Assembly (NCBI RefSeq): GCF_014268755.2
Contig: NZ_CP077093.1
Coordinates: forward strand, 5,721,001 to 5,785,000
Origin: Pseudomonas vanderleydeniana
GTDB lineage: Bacteria > Pseudomonadota > Gammaproteobacteria > Pseudomonadales > Pseudomonadaceae
Length of the DNA: 64,000 nucleotides
Direction of reading: 5' to 3'
Part shown: positions 1 to 8,927 of the stretch, piece after piece
How positions within the stretch are numbered: position 1 is the first letter of the stretch
Layout of the letters: each line of letters opens with the position of its first letter
Made by a program: the position numbers and the translations under genes
Notes under the pieces: model-generated
Database searches by the model: none
What the model was told of the DNA's origin: nothing
Seen by the model: only the letters and a program-made list of their open reading frames with translations

Positions 1-277
1 GGCTGCGCATGCCGAGGGCACAGTAGAGGAACAGGATCTCGACGACCCAGCCGACATAGGGCGCCCACGACAGCGCCGTGGCCAATAGCGTCAGCGGCAC
101 CACCGCCAGCACCCAGGCGGTCACGCCATGACTGCGCCAGCCCCGGCCGCCGGAGTTGAAACGTTGTTCGATGCGATCGGCCAGGCGGCCGAACGCCACC
201 AGCGGATGCCAGCGCCTGGGTTCGCCCAGCAGCGCATCCAGCGCAACCCCGGCGACACTCAACAACGCCACACTCAT
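1..277 (-). CDS. cobD: Adenosylcobinamide-phosphate synthase CobD/CbiB, N-terminal part
   Basis: Partial gene; the window edge removes the 3' part and leaves about 92 N-terminal residues. The protein is a membrane enzyme that attaches aminopropanol (or its phosphate) to adenosylcobyric acid in cobalamin synthesis. The visible part reads like the CbiB family: an early hydrophobic stretch, a [13 protein letters not shown] motif in which the family puts its P-HP-V-hG signature, and a [16 protein letters not shown] segment at the edge, matching the family's second membrane stretch. The ATG at 275-277 overlaps the bluB stop (274-276) as ATGA, so translation is probably coupled. It is the last visible gene of the cobO-cobB-bluB-cobD operon. 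Confidence 0.85.
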   Translation of the reverse strand, partial: MSVALLSVAGVALDALLGEPRRWHPLVAFGRLADRIEQRFNSGGRGWRSHGVTAWVLAVVPLTLLATALSWAPYVGWVVEILFLYCALGMRS

Positions 278-924
278 TGACTCACTCCCCAATAGTTCTC
301 ATATAACAACTCATTCAACGGACGCGGTTGCGCCCAGCCTTCCAGTACCAGCATGGGTGCCGGGTAGAACTCCTTGACCGGCCCCAGGCACAGCACGGCC
401 AGCGGCTTGGCGCCCACCGGCAGCCCCAGCAGGTCGGCCAGCGCCTGCGGCTCGAACAACGACACCCACCCCATGCCCAGCCCCTCGGCCCTGGAGGCCA
501 GCCAGAGGTTCTGGATCGCGCAGGACAGCGACGCCATGTCCATCTCCGGCAACGTCCGGCGACCGAAGATATGCCGCTCGCGCCCGTCCATCAGCGCCGC
601 CACCAGCACCTCGGCGCAATCATTGATGCCCTCGACCTTCAACTTCATGAATTCGTCGGAGCGCTCGCCCAGGGCCTCGGCGGTCCGCACCCGCTCCTCT
701 TCCACCAACTGCCGGATCCGCCCGCGCAGGGCACGGTCGCTGATCCGGATGAACCGCCAGGGCTGCATCAGCCCGACGCTGGGCGCCTGGTGCGCCGCCT
801 CCAGCAACCGCGCCAGCAATTCTGGCGCCACCGCGCCCCCGGCAAAATGGCGCATGTCACGCCGCTCGGCGATGGCCCGGTAGACGGCCTCGCGTTCCTC
901 TAGGGAAAAAACCTTGTCTGTCAT
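274..924 (-). CDS. bluB: 5,6-dimethylbenzimidazole synthase BluB
   Basis: 216 aa, usual length. BluB is a nitroreductase-fold enzyme that consumes reduced FMN and oxygen to make 5,6-dimethylbenzimidazole, the lower ligand of B12. The N-terminal RRDMRHF motif (about residues 21-27), the [15 protein letters not shown] flavin-binding segment and the [10 protein letters not shown] region are typical of BluB rather than of general nitroreductases. It starts only 5 bp after the cobB stop and overlaps cobD by four bases. Its presence suggests the strain makes its own lower ligand aerobically. Confidence 0.92.
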   Translation of the reverse strand: MTDKVFSLEEREAVYRAIAERRDMRHFAGGAVAPELLARLLEAAHQAPSVGLMQPWRFIRISDRALRGRIRQLVEEERVRTAEALGERSDEFMKLKVEGINDCAEVLVAALMDGRERHIFGRRTLPEMDMASLSCAIQNLWLASRAEGLGMGWVSLFEPQALADLLGLPVGAKPLAVLCLGPVKEFYPAPMLVLEGWAQPRPLNELLYENYWGVSQ

Positions 925-929
925 TGCCT

Positions 930-2291
930 CTACGCAGTGCCTGCGCCCACTTCGAAAGTGCCGGCCCTGGCATGATCAGGCGTGCAATCCCGCAGTTGCG
1001 GCGCCAACAGCGCAGCAACTGCCTGGGGATTGGACGGAAAATAGAAATGCACATAGGAAGCGGTCGTACGCCCCTGACGATAGACCGCCTCGGCGCCTCG
1101 GCCACCATTGGGGCTCTGCCCACGGGCAATCGGCGTCAGATCGGTGCTGGTCAACGAATGGTGATACGTATGGCCGCGCAGCGATCCTTCCGGCAACTCC
1201 ACGGCCTGCAGGGCCAGCGCGGCCAGGCGCTTCTGCATCACCGCCTCGCCCGCCAGCAGCCCGAGCAGTTCGGCGCGCTGGCCGTCGACATCGGTCAACG
1301 CTTCGAGCAGGTAGAGCATGCCGCCACATTCGGCGAGCAGCGGCTTGCCCGCGGCGTGGTGCGCTCGGATCGCCGCCAGCATCGGCTGGTTCTGCGCCAG
1401 CGCCAGGTGGTGCAGCTCCGGGTAGCCACCCGGCAGGTACAGGCTGTCGACCTCGGGTAACGCGCTGTCGTGGATCGGCGAGAAGAAATGCAGCTCGGCG
1501 CCCAGCGCCCGCAGCAGATCCAGGTTGGCACCGTAGATGAAGGCAAAGGCCTCATCGTGGGCGACGGCGATACGCACGCCGGCCAACAGCGGTTCGACGC
1601 TGGCAGAGGGCGGTGCCGCAAATTCGACTGGCGGCGGCAGCGCGACTTCGCAACTGGCCCCCAGGGCCTCGGCAGCGACATCGAGGCGCCGATCGAGGTC
1701 ATTCAGCTCGCTGGCCTGGACCAGCCCAAGGTGGCGGCTCGGCAGCTCGATCCCGGTTTCGCGGGAGAGCGCGCCGTACCAGCGCAGGCCTTCGGTCAGG
1801 CTGCCTTCGAGCAATTGCGCATGGCGCACGGTACCGACCCGGTTCGCCAGCACCCCGGCAAACGGCAGGTCCGGCTGGTAGCGCGCCAGTCCCAGGGCCA
1901 GGGCACCGAAGGTCTGGGCCATGGCCGTACCGTCGATCACCGCCAATACCGGCACGCCGAAATGCCGCGCCAGGTCGGCACTCGACGGCGTCCCGTCGAA
2001 CAGCCCCATGACGCCTTCGATCAGGATCAGGTCGGCCTCGCCCGCCGCTTCCCAGAGCAGCCGGCGGCTTTCCTCGGCACCGACCATCCACAGGTCGAGC
2101 TGGTACACCGGCGCGCCACTGGCGCGTTCGTGAATCATCGGGTCGAGGAAGTCCGGGCCACACTTGAACACCCGGACCGTGCGCCCCTGGTTACGGTGCA
2201 GGCGCGCCAGGGCTGCCGTCACCGTGGTCTTGCCCTGGCCGGAAGCCGGCGCGGCAATCAGCACCGCCGGGCAATGACGCGCCTGACTCAT
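930..2291 (-). CDS. cobB: Cobyrinate a,c-diamide synthase CobB/CbiA
   Basis: 453 aa. This enzyme uses glutamine and ATP to amidate the a and c side chains of (hydrogeno)cobyrinic acid. The N-terminus carries the dethiobiotin-synthetase-like P-loop APASGQGKTTVTAA (about residues 14-27). The C-terminal half is a class I glutamine amidotransferase domain with the nucleophile in ECGGMLYLLE (Cys near residue 322) and YLPGGYPELH upstream of it. The start overlaps the cobO stop by four bases, so it sits in a coupled cobO-cobB-bluB-cobD operon. Confidence 0.94.
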   Translation of the reverse strand: MSQARHCPAVLIAAPASGQGKTTVTAALARLHRNQGRTVRVFKCGPDFLDPMIHERASGAPVYQLDLWMVGAEESRRLLWEAAGEADLILIEGVMGLFDGTPSSADLARHFGVPVLAVIDGTAMAQTFGALALGLARYQPDLPFAGVLANRVGTVRHAQLLEGSLTEGLRWYGALSRETGIELPSRHLGLVQASELNDLDRRLDVAAEALGASCEVALPPPVEFAAPPSASVEPLLAGVRIAVAHDEAFAFIYGANLDLLRALGAELHFFSPIHDSALPEVDSLYLPGGYPELHHLALAQNQPMLAAIRAHHAAGKPLLAECGGMLYLLEALTDVDGQRAELLGLLAGEAVMQKRLAALALQAVELPEGSLRGHTYHHSLTSTDLTPIARGQSPNGGRGAEAVYRQGRTTASYVHFYFPSNPQAVAALLAPQLRDCTPDHARAGTFEVGAGTA

Positions 2292-2899
2292 AGCTCGATG
2301 CCTTTCTGTGCCTTGATCCCGGCCTGGAACGCATGCTTGAGCAAGCCCATCTCGGTGACGGTATCGGCCAGGTCGATCAGCTCCGGCTTGGCGCCACGAC
2401 CGGTCACCAGCACATGCTGCATCGGCGGACGGGCCTGCAGGTCACTCAGCACCTGGTCCAGATCCAGATAGCCGTGCTTGAGGGCGATGTTCAGCTCGTC
2501 GAGCACTACCAGCCCGATCTCCGGATTGGCGAGCATTTCCCGGGACACCGCCCAGGCGGCTTCGGCGGCGGCGATGTCACGCTGGCGGTCCTGGGTCTCC
2601 CAGGTAAAGCCCTCGCCCATCACATGGAAACGCACCTGCTCGGGGAAGCGGCGGAAAAACAGCTCCTCGCCGGTACTGTTGCGGCCCTTGATGAACTGCA
2701 CCACGCCGCACTGCATACCGTGGCCCATGGCCCGGGCGAGCATGCCGAAGGCCGAGCTGCTCTTGCCCTTGCCGTTGCCGGTCAGCACCAGCAACAGGCC
2801 GCATTCGTTCGGGGCATTGGCGATACGCTCGTCGATCACCGCCTTCTTGCGCTGCATGCGGGCCAGGTGGCGTTCGTCGCGTTCGGGGGACTCGTTCAT
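2288..2899 (-). CDS. cobO: Cob(I)yrinic acid a,c-diamide adenosyltransferase CobO/BtuR
   Basis: 203 aa. It transfers the adenosyl group of ATP to the cobalt of corrinoids. The P-loop TGNGKGKSSSAFG lies near residues 35-47, followed by AMGHGMQCGVVQFIKG and LDELNIALKHGYLD, all typical of the BtuR/CobO family. The reading frame stays open upstream, but I chose the ATG at 2897-2899 because it begins the conserved MNESPERDERH sequence and has GGAGAG about eight bases ahead; the upstream extension would run through the riboswitch. First gene of the operon under the cobalamin riboswitch. Confidence 0.94.
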   Translation of the reverse strand: MNESPERDERHLARMQRKKAVIDERIANAPNECGLLLVLTGNGKGKSSSAFGMLARAMGHGMQCGVVQFIKGRNSTGEELFFRRFPEQVRFHVMGEGFTWETQDRQRDIAAAEAAWAVSREMLANPEIGLVVLDELNIALKHGYLDLDQVLSDLQARPPMQHVLVTGRGAKPELIDLADTVTEMGLLKHAFQAGIKAQKGIEL

Positions 2900-2940
2900 G
2901 GCAGCTCTCCGTTGGGGCTGGATAAGGCAAACGGCGGGCA

Positions 2941-2975
2941 GACGGAGGCACGGCCAAGGCCGTCCAGCATCGCCC
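2941..2975 (-). other. Hairpins between the riboswitch and cobO (possible expression platform)
   Basis: Two inverted repeats follow the B12 box on the minus strand: CAGCATC pairing with GATGCTG (about 2966-2988), then ACGGCC with GGCCGT (about 2950-2964). No U-run follows, so they do not look like an intrinsic terminator. They might form the switching part of the riboswitch acting on translation or Rho access. Low certainty. Confidence 0.35.
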
Positions 2976-2996
2976 ACCGTGATGCTGTGGAATGGA

Positions 2997-3190
2997 TCAG
3001 GCCGGTCTCCGGACTCATGAGCGGCGCGAACGCGGGACCGCGCACCTTCCCATGCCATCGGCACAGTGGCGAAAAGCGCAGCCTTGACTCATTTACCGTT
3101 GCGGGGGCAGTGCCGGGATCGCACCTGCCTGAGGGCTCACCGGCTTCCCTGTTTCACTCTGTCGACGCCAGGTCACAGAGCACCTGAAAC
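2997..3190 (-). promoter_or_regulatory. Adenosylcobalamin riboswitch ahead of cobO
   Basis: Read on the minus strand the segment carries the ordered elements of the cobalamin aptamer: GTGAAACAGGGAAGCCGGTG near the 5' side, GATCCCGGCACTGCCCCCGC and AACGGTAA in the core, GCCACTGTGCC, then the B12 box GAGTCCGGAGACCGGCC (about 3000-3016). It lies about 100 nt ahead of the cobO start and just after a sigma-70-like promoter. Expected to lower cobO-cobB-bluB-cobD expression when adenosylcobalamin is plentiful. Confidence 0.93.
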
Positions 3191-3199
3191 AAACCGCGA

Positions 3200-3228
3200 A
3201 GGTTAGAGGGTTGGGGGTGGAGCGTCAA
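3200..3228 (-). promoter_or_regulatory. Sigma-70-like promoter of the cobalamin operon
   Basis: On the minus strand TTGACG (-35, 3223-3228) is followed after 17 bp by TAACCT (-10, 3200-3205). Transcription would begin close to the 5' edge of the riboswitch, as expected. The remaining bases to 3375 hold only the leader of the next plus-strand gene. Confidence 0.6.
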
Positions 3229-3375
3229 TTGAAGCCGACCGTCTGTACCCGATGGCCAGGGGTATTAACCGGCGAAATGGGGCCTGCGAGGAAAACTCAT
3301 TTCTCGCGATGGTCCGCGTGGGAATAACGTATCCCGACAGTAAAGAAACAAGAGCGCCAGCATGAGGACTCAGCC

Positions 3376-4269
3376 ATGCCTGAAGTCGTTCCGATCCTGT
3401 CACTGCTGGGCGGTGCCGCGCTGCTGGGTGTCGCACCGGTCATCGTCAAGACATTGCCCTTTGAAGCCGAGGTTTCGGCGTTCTATCGGGTCCTGCTGGC
3501 AGTCCCATTCATGTTGCTGTTCTGTGCACTGGCACCCACACAACTGTCGCGCCTCCCCAGAACCGGGCGTTTCTACAGTCTGACCCTGCTGGCAATAGTG
3601 CTCTTTAGCGCCGACCTGGCGGTGATGCATCTGGCGATCAGATATACCGATGTCGCTATCGCTAGCCTGCTGACCAATTGCGCACCGTTTTTTGTCGTAC
3701 TGATGGGTACGGTCGGTATTATCGACAAACCCAGGAAAATCGAATTGCTGTGCCTGTTGCTAGCCATCACCGGCCTGTACGTGCTGTGCATCAAAGAAAA
3801 ACCCATAAGCCGTGATCATGCGGGAGAAGCCCTTGCTCTGCTGGCCGCATTCTTTTACGCAGCCTATATAGTGAGCATCAAGAAAGTCAGGCAATACGAG
3901 TGCACGCCGACCTCGATCATGCTGCTGATCACGACCGGCTGCAGCCTGCTGCTATTTCCGCTGTTCATCATGTCAGGCGCTCCGCTCCCCCATGAGCTCT
4001 CGACTTGGGCGCTGCTGCTGGCCCTGGCACTGTGTGGTCAGGTGTTCGGACAGTTGCTAGTGACCCTGGCCCTGAAAAGACTCGCGGCCTCGTTCAGCTC
4101 GTTGATACTGCTCTTGCAGCCGGTGGTTGCTACAGCGCTGTCCTGGTCCTTACTCGACGAAGTGCTCACGACCACCCAGCTATCAGGCATGACAATCATA
4201 TTGCTGGCCATCACCGCCAGCTCCCTGTCTTCCGGCCAAACGAAACAGCAGGGATCTACGCGCGCCTGA
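3376..4269 (+). CDS. EamA/DMT family inner-membrane transporter
   Basis: 297 aa, with about ten hydrophobic helices in two similar halves, as in DMT-superfamily exporters. The second half ends with LILLLQPVVATALSWSLLDEV, a typical EamA repeat ending. The ATG is preceded by GAGGA at a suitable distance. Substrate cannot be told from sequence; members export amino acids, metabolites or drugs. A LysR gene follows on the same strand 92 bp later and may control it. The gene uses the Ile codon ATA repeatedly, unlike its neighbours, which suggests acquisition by transfer. Confidence 0.82.
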   Translation: MPEVVPILSLLGGAALLGVAPVIVKTLPFEAEVSAFYRVLLAVPFMLLFCALAPTQLSRLPRTGRFYSLTLLAIVLFSADLAVMHLAIRYTDVAIASLLTNCAPFFVVLMGTVGIIDKPRKIELLCLLLAITGLYVLCIKEKPISRDHAGEALALLAAFFYAAYIVSIKKVRQYECTPTSIMLLITTGCSLLLFPLFIMSGAPLPHELSTWALLLALALCGQVFGQLLVTLALKRLAASFSSLILLLQPVVATALSWSLLDEVLTTTQLSGMTIILLAITASSLSSGQTKQQGSTRA

Positions 4270-4364
4270 AAAGGAATATCCCGACACGAATGCCGGCAAA
4301 CGAGCACTGACAATCGGAAAAGAGTGGCGAAGGATAACCTCTCATCCACTGAAAACCTCTCGTG

Positions 4365-5216
4365 ATGAAATTCATCAATATCGATATGGATCTGCTCAGG
4401 GCGCTGGTATGCGTCAGCGATACCCGAGGCTTTACCCAGGCCGCCAAGAAGCTTTTTCGCACACAATCGGCCATTAGCCTGCAGATAAAGAAACTGGAGC
4501 GACTCACCGACCGGCAATTAGTGGAACGAGGAAAAGAGATACGCCTGACACCAGCCGGACTGAAGGTCCATGAGTACGCCTTGAAGATACTCGAACTCAA
4601 TGACGAGCTGATCAGCTCGGTGGCCAACGAGCACATACCGCTGCGCGTCAGGATCGGCCTGCCCGAACTGCATGATCAGCAGCTCATCGAGAAAATGCTC
4701 GACAGCATCGACTCATTCAATGCCCAGTACTCATTTCTGAGCGACGGCAGCGAAAATTTATCGAACATGGTCGACTGCCATCTGCTGGATATCGCCGTCC
4801 TTCTGCGGAGCGAACCGAACGGCGAGCAGGCTATCGGCAAGATTCCCATGAGCTGGGTGTCGACCCGCGATTCACGACTACACCTAGACAACAACGTTGC
4901 CCTGGCGCTGCCCGCTCCGGGCAGCGCCATTCGCCGGGCGGCACAAAAGGCCCTGGAGGATCAGGGCAGGCACTTCAGTATCCTCTGTACCGCCCACGAC
5001 CTCATCCCACTGAAGGCCGCCATCGCCGCCGGCAAGGCCATCGGGGTCCTGCCAACCGGTAGCGTCCCCTGCGATCTGCGCATTCTCGACAGCGGAGAGC
5101 TCCCAGCCCTCCCCCAGCTGCATCTGTGTACCAAAGTCTCGTCCCAAGCCAGCCCGGCCGTATACAAAATCGCCGCCCACATGACCGGAATCCTGGCACT
5201 GGGGTTGACTGCCTGA
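4365..5216 (+). CDS. LysR family transcriptional regulator
   Basis: 283 aa from the ATG at 4365 (a GTG lies directly before it at 4362). The winged helix-turn-helix is clear at about residues 5-64: FTQAAKKLFRTQSAISLQIKKLE followed by RLTPAG. The rest fits the periplasmic-binding-like effector domain but is divergent, so the effector is unknown. No good ribosome binding site is visible; another ATG at 4386 (MDLLRALV) is a possible start. Like the upstream transporter it contains several ATA Ile codons. Probable local regulator of that transporter, by position only. Confidence 0.85.
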   Translation: MKFINIDMDLLRALVCVSDTRGFTQAAKKLFRTQSAISLQIKKLERLTDRQLVERGKEIRLTPAGLKVHEYALKILELNDELISSVANEHIPLRVRIGLPELHDQQLIEKMLDSIDSFNAQYSFLSDGSENLSNMVDCHLLDIAVLLRSEPNGEQAIGKIPMSWVSTRDSRLHLDNNVALALPAPGSAIRRAAQKALEDQGRHFSILCTAHDLIPLKAAIAAGKAIGVLPTGSVPCDLRILDSGELPALPQLHLCTKVSSQASPAVYKIAAHMTGILALGLTA

Positions 5217-5286
5217 CATCAGGATTGAACCTGCACCGAATCGACCTCTCTACTGCTGGACACACATGCACTGACGGAGATTCAGC

Positions 5287-6603
5287 ATGTTCCAGCAGAA
5301 ATACGCCCTGATCATTCTGCTCGCCAGCGGATTGGCTGCCTGTGGCGAGAGCTCAACCCTGTCGGTGGCCGAAGGCACCGGTCCCTCGCCGAAGCTCCCG
5401 GAACCGAACAAGACCCTGCTCCCGACGATGAACATCGCCCCGGCCATCGGCTGGCCTGACGGCACCCGGCCCATGGCGGCCACCGGCACCCAGGTCAACG
5501 CGTTTGCCGAGAAGCTGGACCACCCGCGCTGGCTGTACGTCCTGCCCAACGGCGATGTGCTGGTTGCCGAAACCAATGCGCCGCCCAAGCCCGATGACAG
5601 CCAGGGCATTCGCGGCTGGATCGCCAGCAAGGTGATGAGCCGCGCCGGCGCCGGCGTGCCCAGCGCCAATCGCATCACCCTGCTGCGCGACGCCAATCAC
5701 GACGGGGTCGCGGAAACCCGCACGACGTTCATCGAAGGCCTCAATTCCCCGTTCGGCATGGCGCTGGTCGGCAATGACCTGTACGTGGCCGACACCGACG
5801 CCCTGCTGCGCTTCCACTACGAGGAAGGCGACATCACCATCGGTACTGCACCGCAGAAGGTCGTCGACCTGCCCGGCGGCACCCTCAACCATCACTGGAC
5901 CAAGAACGTGATCGCCAGCCGCGATGGTCGCAAGCTCTACGTCACCGTCGGCTCCAACAGCAACGTCGGCGAAAATGGCCTGGACAAGGAAGAGGGCCGC
6001 GCGGCGATCTGGGAGGTCGACCCGGCGAGCGGCAAGCACCGGATCTTCGCCTCCGGCCTGCGCAACCCCAATGGCCTGGCCTGGGAGCCGCAGAGCGGGG
6101 CGCTGTGGACAGCGGTCAACGAACGCGACGAGATCGGCAGCGACCTGGTGCCGGACTACATCACCTCGGTGAAGGACGGCGCCTTCTATGGCTGGCCCTA
6201 CAGCTACTACGGGCAGCATGTGGATGTCCGGGTGTCGCCGGCGGATCCGGCGATGGTCGCCAAGGCCATCGCCCCCGACTACGCCGTCGGCCCGCATACC
6301 GCCTCCCTCGGGTTGACGTTCGCCCAGGGCAGCCGGTTGCCGACGCCGTTCACCCAGGGTGCCTTCATCGGCCAGCACGGCTCGTGGAACCGCAAGCCCC
6401 ACAGCGGCTACAAGGTGATCTTCGTGCCGTTCGCCGACGGCAAGCCGAGCGGCCAACCGGTGGACGTACTGAGCGGTTTTCTCGACAAGGATGAAAATGC
6501 CATGGGCCGACCGGTAGGCGTGGTGATCGATCGCCAGGGCGACCTGCTGGTGGCGGACGACGTCGGCAACAAGGTCTGGCGTGTGTCACCAACCAAGCGC
6601 TAG
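5287..6603 (+). CDS. L-sorbosone dehydrogenase-like PQQ-type sugar dehydrogenase lipoprotein
   Basis: 438 aa. The N-terminus is a lipoprotein signal with lipobox LAAC and acceptor Cys19. The body reads as a six-bladed beta-propeller of the GDH/sorbosone dehydrogenase type: [71 protein letters not shown] and [19 protein letters not shown] are characteristic. Family members oxidise sugars or aldehydes with PQQ in the periplasm; the true substrate here is unknown. Its stop overlaps the stop of the convergent methyltransferase gene at the palindrome CGCTAGCG. Confidence 0.85.
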   Translation: MFQQKYALIILLASGLAACGESSTLSVAEGTGPSPKLPEPNKTLLPTMNIAPAIGWPDGTRPMAATGTQVNAFAEKLDHPRWLYVLPNGDVLVAETNAPPKPDDSQGIRGWIASKVMSRAGAGVPSANRITLLRDANHDGVAETRTTFIEGLNSPFGMALVGNDLYVADTDALLRFHYEEGDITIGTAPQKVVDLPGGTLNHHWTKNVIASRDGRKLYVTVGSNSNVGENGLDKEEGRAAIWEVDPASGKHRIFASGLRNPNGLAWEPQSGALWTAVNERDEIGSDLVPDYITSVKDGAFYGWPYSYYGQHVDVRVSPADPAMVAKAIAPDYAVGPHTASLGLTFAQGSRLPTPFTQGAFIGQHGSWNRKPHSGYKVIFVPFADGKPSGQPVDVLSGFLDKDENAMGRPVGVVIDRQGDLLVADDVGNKVWRVSPTKR

Positions 6604-7262
6604 CGCTTGCGGCAAAGCGTCAGGCCGTCGCCCACGGGCAGCAGTGACAGGTCGACCCGCGCGTCATCCTTCAAGGCCCGGTTCAGGGCCTGGATGGCCC
6701 GGGTGTCCTCGCTTTGCGCTGCCACTTCCAACACCCGTCCACTCCACAGGGTATTGTCGAAAATCGCCAGGCCACCGGTACGCAGCAGGCGCAGGGCACT
6801 CTCCAGGTAATGCGGATAATTGGCCTTGTCGGCATCGATGAACACCAGGTCGAAGGATCCGCCCTGCCCCTGACGCTCCAGCTCGGCCAGGGTGTCGAGG
6901 GCTGGCGCCAGGCGCAACTCGATGCGCTCGGCCAATCCAGCCTCGCGCCAGTAGCGCAGGGCCGTGGCGTTGTAGTCGCCAGGGATGTCACAGCACAGCA
7001 GCGAGCCCTCGGCCGGCAGCGCCGAAGCCATGCACAAGGCGCTGTAGCCGGTGAAGGTGCCGACCTCGAGCACGCGCCGGGCGCCGGTCAGGCTGACCAG
7101 CAGGGCGAGGAACTGGCCCTGCTCGGGGGCCACCTGCCAGCGCGCCATGGGCAACGCCTGGGTTTCCTCGCGCAGGCGCCGCAACAGCGGCGTCTCGCGC
7201 AGGGACACCTCCAGCAGATAACTGTAGAGGGCATCGTCGAGCTTCAGGGTGCGAGCGGTCAT
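6600..7262 (-). CDS. Class I SAM-dependent O-methyltransferase
   Basis: 220 aa from the ATG at 7260-7262 ([10 protein letters not shown]), which has GAGG nearby; a TTG five codons further up is less likely. The SAM-binding motif [13 protein letters not shown] and the motif [12 protein letters not shown] with DNTLWSGRV match the caffeoyl-CoA/catechol O-methyltransferase-like family (PF01596), which needs a divalent metal. The bacterial substrate is not known. It is convergent with the sugar dehydrogenase and lies just downstream of an NlpC/P60 gene on the same strand. Confidence 0.88.
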   Translation of the reverse strand: MTARTLKLDDALYSYLLEVSLRETPLLRRLREETQALPMARWQVAPEQGQFLALLVSLTGARRVLEVGTFTGYSALCMASALPAEGSLLCCDIPGDYNATALRYWREAGLAERIELRLAPALDTLAELERQGQGGSFDLVFIDADKANYPHYLESALRLLRTGGLAIFDNTLWSGRVLEVAAQSEDTRAIQALNRALKDDARVDLSLLPVGDGLTLCRKR

Positions 7263-7289
7263 GACAACCTCGCGCAATCTGCCGGAGGG

Positions 7290-7826
7290 TTAGGGATTTC
7301 GCGCCAGGTGTTCGGCCGGCAGCACGCGCTTGGCATTCAGGTAGGCGCGTTGCCAATAGGCCTTGGACAAGCTGTCCAGCTTGACCGTGCCACCCGTGGC
7401 CGGGGCATGGACGAAACGCCCCTCACCCACGTAGATCCCCGCGTGACTGACCTGGGAGCCGCCATTGGTGGCGAAGAAGATCAGGTCGCCGGTCTGCAAG
7501 GCGTCCTGCGACACGTCGGGGGCGCGCATCACGATCATTTCACGGGTCGAACGCGGCAGGTTGATACCGGCCATGTCACGGTACACGTAGCTGATCAGGC
7601 CGCTGCAATCAAAACCGGAGTCCGGGGTATTGCCCCCCCAGCGATAGGGCGTGCCGACCAGACCCAACGCACGGAACAGCACGTCGTCGGCTTCCTGCGA
7701 GCTGGGCTGTGGCGAGGCGAACACCACGGGACGGGCCACCGGGGCCGGCGCGGGCGGTGGATGGCTGGCACAGGCACCGAGCAGTGCGGTGAGGGCAACG
7801 AGGGCGATGCGGGCCGAGATCGACAT
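7290..7826 (-). CDS. NlpC/P60 family lipoprotein, putative murein endopeptidase (copy 1)
   Basis: 178 aa from the ATG at 7824-7826. A lipoprotein signal with LLGAC (acceptor Cys19) is followed by a Pro-rich linker and a complete NlpC/P60 cysteine peptidase domain: catalytic Cys in GFDCSGLISY, His in QVSHAGIYVG, third polar residue His in RFVHAP. Such enzymes cut stem-peptide bonds in peptidoglycan during growth. The open frame extends further upstream, but that would place the signal sequence internally. A paralogue lies immediately upstream on the same strand. Confidence 0.9.
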   Translation of the reverse strand: MSISARIALVALTALLGACASHPPPAPAPVARPVVFASPQPSSQEADDVLFRALGLVGTPYRWGGNTPDSGFDCSGLISYVYRDMAGINLPRSTREMIVMRAPDVSQDALQTGDLIFFATNGGSQVSHAGIYVGEGRFVHAPATGGTVKLDSLSKAYWQRAYLNAKRVLPAEHLARNP

Positions 7827-7929
7827 ATGCAGAAATCCTGACTGAATGTGGCTTGCTCTGCCATGGCGTGGAGAAACCAAAACCGCGCAAGCAGAACTTG
7901 CACGGTCAGGCACTCAACAATAAGTCAGG

Positions 7930-7957
7930 ATTCTAGCGCTTACGCGCCAAACTTCAA
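7930..7957 (-). promoter_or_regulatory. Sigma-70-like promoter for the NlpC/P60 gene copy 1
   Basis: On the minus strand TTGAAG (7952-7957) and TAGAAT (7930-7935) are separated by 16 bp. The pair lies about 100 bp before the ATG at 7826 and allows independent expression from the upstream paralogue. Confidence 0.55.
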
Positions 7958-8059
7958 GTATCACTTTAACTTCGGACGTTTTTTGTACAATCCGGCTACC
8001 CATGAAGCTTAGCAGCTTGCACGCGGGCCACCAGCGGTGCCCCCGATACGTTCGAGTGT

Positions 8060-8695
8060 TTACTTGTTGCTGGCAGTAACGGTGGTAGGAGCCATCGCCA
8101 AGGCACGCTTGGCCTCGATGAAGGTCTTGCTCCAGTAGCTGTCACCCAGGCTGTCGACCCGCACACCGCCACTGCGACGGCTGCTGGAGTGGATGAACTG
8201 GTCATCACCCAGGTAGATACCGGCATGGCTGACGCGACCGCGACGACCATTGGTGGCGAAGAACAGCAGATCGCCCGGCTTGAGCTTGTTGCGAGCAACC
8301 AGCGGCGCCTTCACGTTGATCATCTCACGCGTGGAGCGTGGCAGGTCCAGACCGGCTTCCTCACGGAACAGGTAGCCGATGAAGCCACTGCAATCAAAGC
8401 CGGAACTCTCGTTGGTACCACCGAAACGGTAACGGGTACCGATCAGCGACATACCGCGCTCGAGAATGCTGTCGGCCAGCACGGGCAACTGGTAAGGCTT
8501 GCTGTCGGAGAACTCGGCGAGTTCTTTTTCAGTAGCCAGTTCATCATCCAGCACTGTGGAGGATTTGACGCCAGAAACCGAAGCGGTTTTGGCCGAATTT
8601 TCTACCTGCTGTTGCGAAACTGGCGTATGCGCCGCGCAACCAAAAAGCAAGGTAACGAGTGCGAGAGGCACGAGGGGTGCGAAGCGATTTAGCAT
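8060..8695 (-). CDS. NlpC/P60 family lipoprotein, putative murein endopeptidase (copy 2)
   Basis: 211 aa from the ATG at 8693-8695; a GTG two codons earlier is also possible, and neither has a strong ribosome binding site. Lipobox LLFGC gives acceptor Cys20. A linker of about 60 residues is longer than in the downstream copy, and the catalytic motifs are GFDCSGFIGY, RVSHAGIYLG and QFIHSSS. Its sequence ISLPRSTREMI-type segment (LDLPRSTREMINVKAP) is shared with the neighbour, so the two are tandem paralogues. Expected at the outer membrane facing the periplasm, acting on peptidoglycan. Confidence 0.9.
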   Translation of the reverse strand: MLNRFAPLVPLALVTLLFGCAAHTPVSQQQVENSAKTASVSGVKSSTVLDDELATEKELAEFSDSKPYQLPVLADSILERGMSLIGTRYRFGGTNESSGFDCSGFIGYLFREEAGLDLPRSTREMINVKAPLVARNKLKPGDLLFFATNGRRGRVSHAGIYLGDDQFIHSSSRRSGGVRVDSLGDSYWSKTFIEAKRALAMAPTTVTASNK

Positions 8696-8730
8696 GGGCA
8701 CGACCGTGGCTGAGTTTGTTAGAAGGTGCG

Positions 8731-8759
8731 ACTATGCCTTCTATCACCCTCATTTGCAA
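8731..8759 (-). promoter_or_regulatory. Possible sigma-70 promoter for NlpC/P60 copy 2
   Basis: TTGCAA (8754-8759) and CATAGT (8731-8736) on the minus strand, with a 17-bp spacer, about 35 bp before the start codon. The -10 is imperfect. Confidence 0.4.
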
Positions 8760-8927
8760 ATTTTATGAGGCAATTTGTGACTCAGACGTATCTTGAAAAC
8801 ATCTAAGGCCTTAATACCCGAACGTCTCGCGCACGCCTGAAAATTGACTTCAGCGTGTATTTTGCTGCGCCTGAATTTTGACAAAAAGACCCTGCAGCCC
8901 TTGATAATACGGGGCCTTGCCGGTGTT

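Noticed and set aside
2900..3187. Open frames on both strands over the riboswitch
   Set aside because: Structured RNA explains the conservation; no start signals.
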